From assembly GCA_003661385.1 (NCBI GenBank), contig QMWA01000087.1, forward strand, positions 1-7,409: 7,409 nucleotides of DNA. The letters run 5' to 3'. Position 1 is the stretch's first letter. Every line of letters begins with the position of its first letter. The position numbers were made by a program, and so were the translations under genes. The notes below the pieces were generated by a model. That model did no database searches, was not told where the DNA came from, and was given only the letters and a program-made list of their open reading frames with translations. Origin of the DNA: Thermoproteota archaeon. GTDB taxonomy: Archaea; Korarchaeota; Korarchaeia; B14-G2. Below are positions 6,368 through 7,409 of this stretch, piece after piece.

Positions 6368-6521
6368 ATGCTATCAGCTTCCATGAAGAGGCTTCTCCTG
6401 GCTGCAGCTGCTGTCTGTTCAGGAGGTTTTCGCGTTCATAGCTGGTAGAGGATGCCAGAAGCGTCTCCTGATCATGGAAGCATTACCTTCTGGAGGTGTA
6501 TGCTTTGAGCAGGAGGTTTAG
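6368..6521 (+). pseudogene. Decayed reading frame ahead of hisS, possibly a JAMM/MPN-domain remnant
   Basis: Two overlapping frames join into a plausible protein start. From ATG 6368 (or 6383) the first frame gives MKRLLLAAAAV and then runs to a TAG at 6446-6448. A shift near 6411-6420 continues as LSVQEVFAFIAGRG, CQKRLLIMEALPSGG and stops at TAG 6519-6521, inside the hisS start region. A helix with LLxAA, then P/xE-hydrophobic-hydrophobic-G-x-G and a strand ending in a conserved Pro, resembles the first part of archaeal JAMM (Mov34/MPN) proteins. The metal-binding HxH...D part is absent, so no active enzyme could be made. The family call is a weak inference; the broken and truncated state is clear only if that call is right. 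Otherwise this is simply the hisS leader. Confidence 0.3.
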
Positions 6522-7409
6522 GCTTCCACGTGGGACTAGAGACTTTGCTCCAGAGGAGATGGCTAAGCGCAGCTACGCTGAAAGGCTGATCAGAAGGGTC
6601 TTTGAGAGGTACGGCTTCCAGCAGGTTCAGACTCCGATCTTCGAGACCTTCGCGCTGTTCGCCTTGAGGTCTGGTGAGGAGATAAGGAGCAAGATGTTCG
6701 TCTTCACAGTAGACGGGGAGGAGATGGTATTGAGGCCGGAGGTCACGGCAGCAGTATGCAGGATGATCTCCATGGGCGAGCTCGACTTGTCCAAGAAGCC
6801 TCTCCGCCTCTACTACGTAGGGCAGTGCTACCGCTATGAGGAGCCTCAGGCAGGCAGGTACAGGGAGTTCTGGCAGGCTGGAGTAGAGCTGATGGGCTCA
6901 CCTAACCCTGAGGCTGACGCTGAGGTCATAGCGCTTGCTGTAGACGTGATAAGGGAGCTTGGCATAAAGGGCTTTGAGCTCAGGGTTGGTGACATGCGTG
7001 TGATAAGAGGGCTCCTCAGCGACTCAGGTGTCCCAGAGGAGGCTCAGAACAGGGTGATAGGCCCCCTGGATGTGCTGGGCAGCAGCGTAGACAAGCTCAC
7101 GCTCTACGTTGACAGGCTCAAGAGCGGCGGGGAGCTTACTGAAGAGGAGCTAGCTGACCTCAGCAGGAGGCTTGACGACCTCAGGCTCTGGAAGGAGGAG
7201 GAGTATAGGAGGATGGCCTCTGGAGAGAGCAAGCTGCCACCTAGCCTAGAGCCTCTCCTGGAGGTCGACCCCAGGGTTTACACGGTGAAGGAGCTCTACA
7301 AAAGCGGCAGGAGAGGAGAGCTAGCTGAGCTCGTCGAGAACTCAATCAGAGACCTCAAGGAGGCCCAGAAGGCAAGGTGGGTCTACTACGGCATAGAGTA
7401 CGAGGAGAA
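6505..7409 (+). CDS. hisS: Histidyl-tRNA synthetase, 3' end beyond the window
   Basis: HisRS is a class II synthetase that charges tRNA-His with histidine using ATP in the cytoplasm. The 301 residues seen contain the N-terminal LPRGTRDFAPEEM (7-19), the motif 1 helix and YGFQQVQTPIFE (36-47), LRPEVTAAVCRM (76-87), and motif 2 as CYRYEEPQAGRYREFWQAG (108-126). The second half of the visible part is the archaeal-type insertion region. The RGLDYYTG histidine-binding motif, motif 3 and the anticodon-binding domain must lie past 7409. I chose TTG at 6505 because GGAGG at 6492-6496 is eight bases ahead and the protein then begins a few residues before the conserved LPRGTRDF. An ATG at 6500 is out of frame and meets a stop at once, and GTG at 6496 overlaps the ribosome site. 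The intact RYEEPQAGRYREF motif argues against the HisZ paralogue. It is partial only because the window ends. Confidence 0.95.
   Translation, partial: MSRRFRLPRGTRDFAPEEMAKRSYAERLIRRVFERYGFQQVQTPIFETFALFALRSGEEIRSKMFVFTVDGEEMVLRPEVTAAVCRMISMGELDLSKKPLRLYYVGQCYRYEEPQAGRYREFWQAGVELMGSPNPEADAEVIALAVDVIRELGIKGFELRVGDMRVIRGLLSDSGVPEEAQNRVIGPLDVLGSSVDKLTLYVDRLKSGGELTEEELADLSRRLDDLRLWKEEEYRRMASGESKLPPSLEPLLEVDPRVYTVKELYKSGRRGELAELVENSIRDLKEAQKARWVYYGIEYEE

Noticed and set aside
6368-6448. A 26-residue leader peptide controlling hisS by attenuation
   Set aside because: The peptide has only one His codon, no alternative hairpins or T-run are evident, and such attenuation is not established in archaea.
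6496-6504. GTG 6496 or ATG 6500 as the hisS start
   Set aside because: The GTG lies in the ribosome-binding sequence itself, and the ATG is in another frame with a stop two codons later; TTG 6505 has the proper spacing.
1-7409. CRISPR arrays, insertion sequences or a transposon explaining the decayed segments
   Set aside because: No regularly spaced repeats, no transposase motifs and no paired terminal repeats with target duplications were seen.

Overview
The window looks like chromosomal DNA of a thermophilic archaeon, most likely in the Thermoproteota/Korarchaeota part of the tree. The evidence is TATA-type promoters (TTTAAATA, CTTATATA, TTATAA) placed about 25-35 bases before starts, GGAGG/GGTG ribosome sites, frequent TTG and GTG starts, AGG-rich arginine usage, a tRNA with almost all-GC stems, and a tRNA intron at a non-canonical position. 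The exact lineage cannot be fixed from the sequence alone.

Layout, left to right: a small MscS-type membrane protein (+, 21-725) whose 3' end overlaps tail-to-tail with urocanate hydratase hutU (-). Then comes a divergent O-methyltransferase pseudogene (+, 2527-3100) broken by about four frameshifts, followed by histidine ammonia-lyase hutH (-, 3162-4961). A stretch of about 400 bases without a convincing gene follows. Next is tRNA-His(GTG) (+, 5404-5491) with a 13-base intron in the T loop. After a second sparse stretch there is a TATA promoter, a 34-residue basic ORF and a retropepsin-like protein lacking the usual catalytic Asp (+, 5778-6200). Finally there is a decayed reading frame, possibly a JAMM/MPN remnant, and the 5' two-thirds or so of histidyl-tRNA synthetase hisS (+, from 6505, running off the end).

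How the genes fit together: HutH deaminates histidine to urocanate and HutU hydrates urocanate to imidazolonepropionate, so the first two steps of histidine degradation are present. HutI and the formiminoglutamate-handling enzymes are not in the window. tRNA-His and HisRS, which consume histidine for translation, lie within about 1.5 kb of hutH. Four histidine-related genes in one 7.4-kb stretch is notable, though no shared operon is visible: the hut genes are on the minus strand and the tRNA and hisS on the plus strand, each with its own promoter-like element.

The most distinctive points are the T-loop intron of tRNA-His, an extra segment of about 85 residues inside HutH between its conserved blocks, the Asp-to-Asn change in the retropepsin-like protein, and the decay visible between intact genes.
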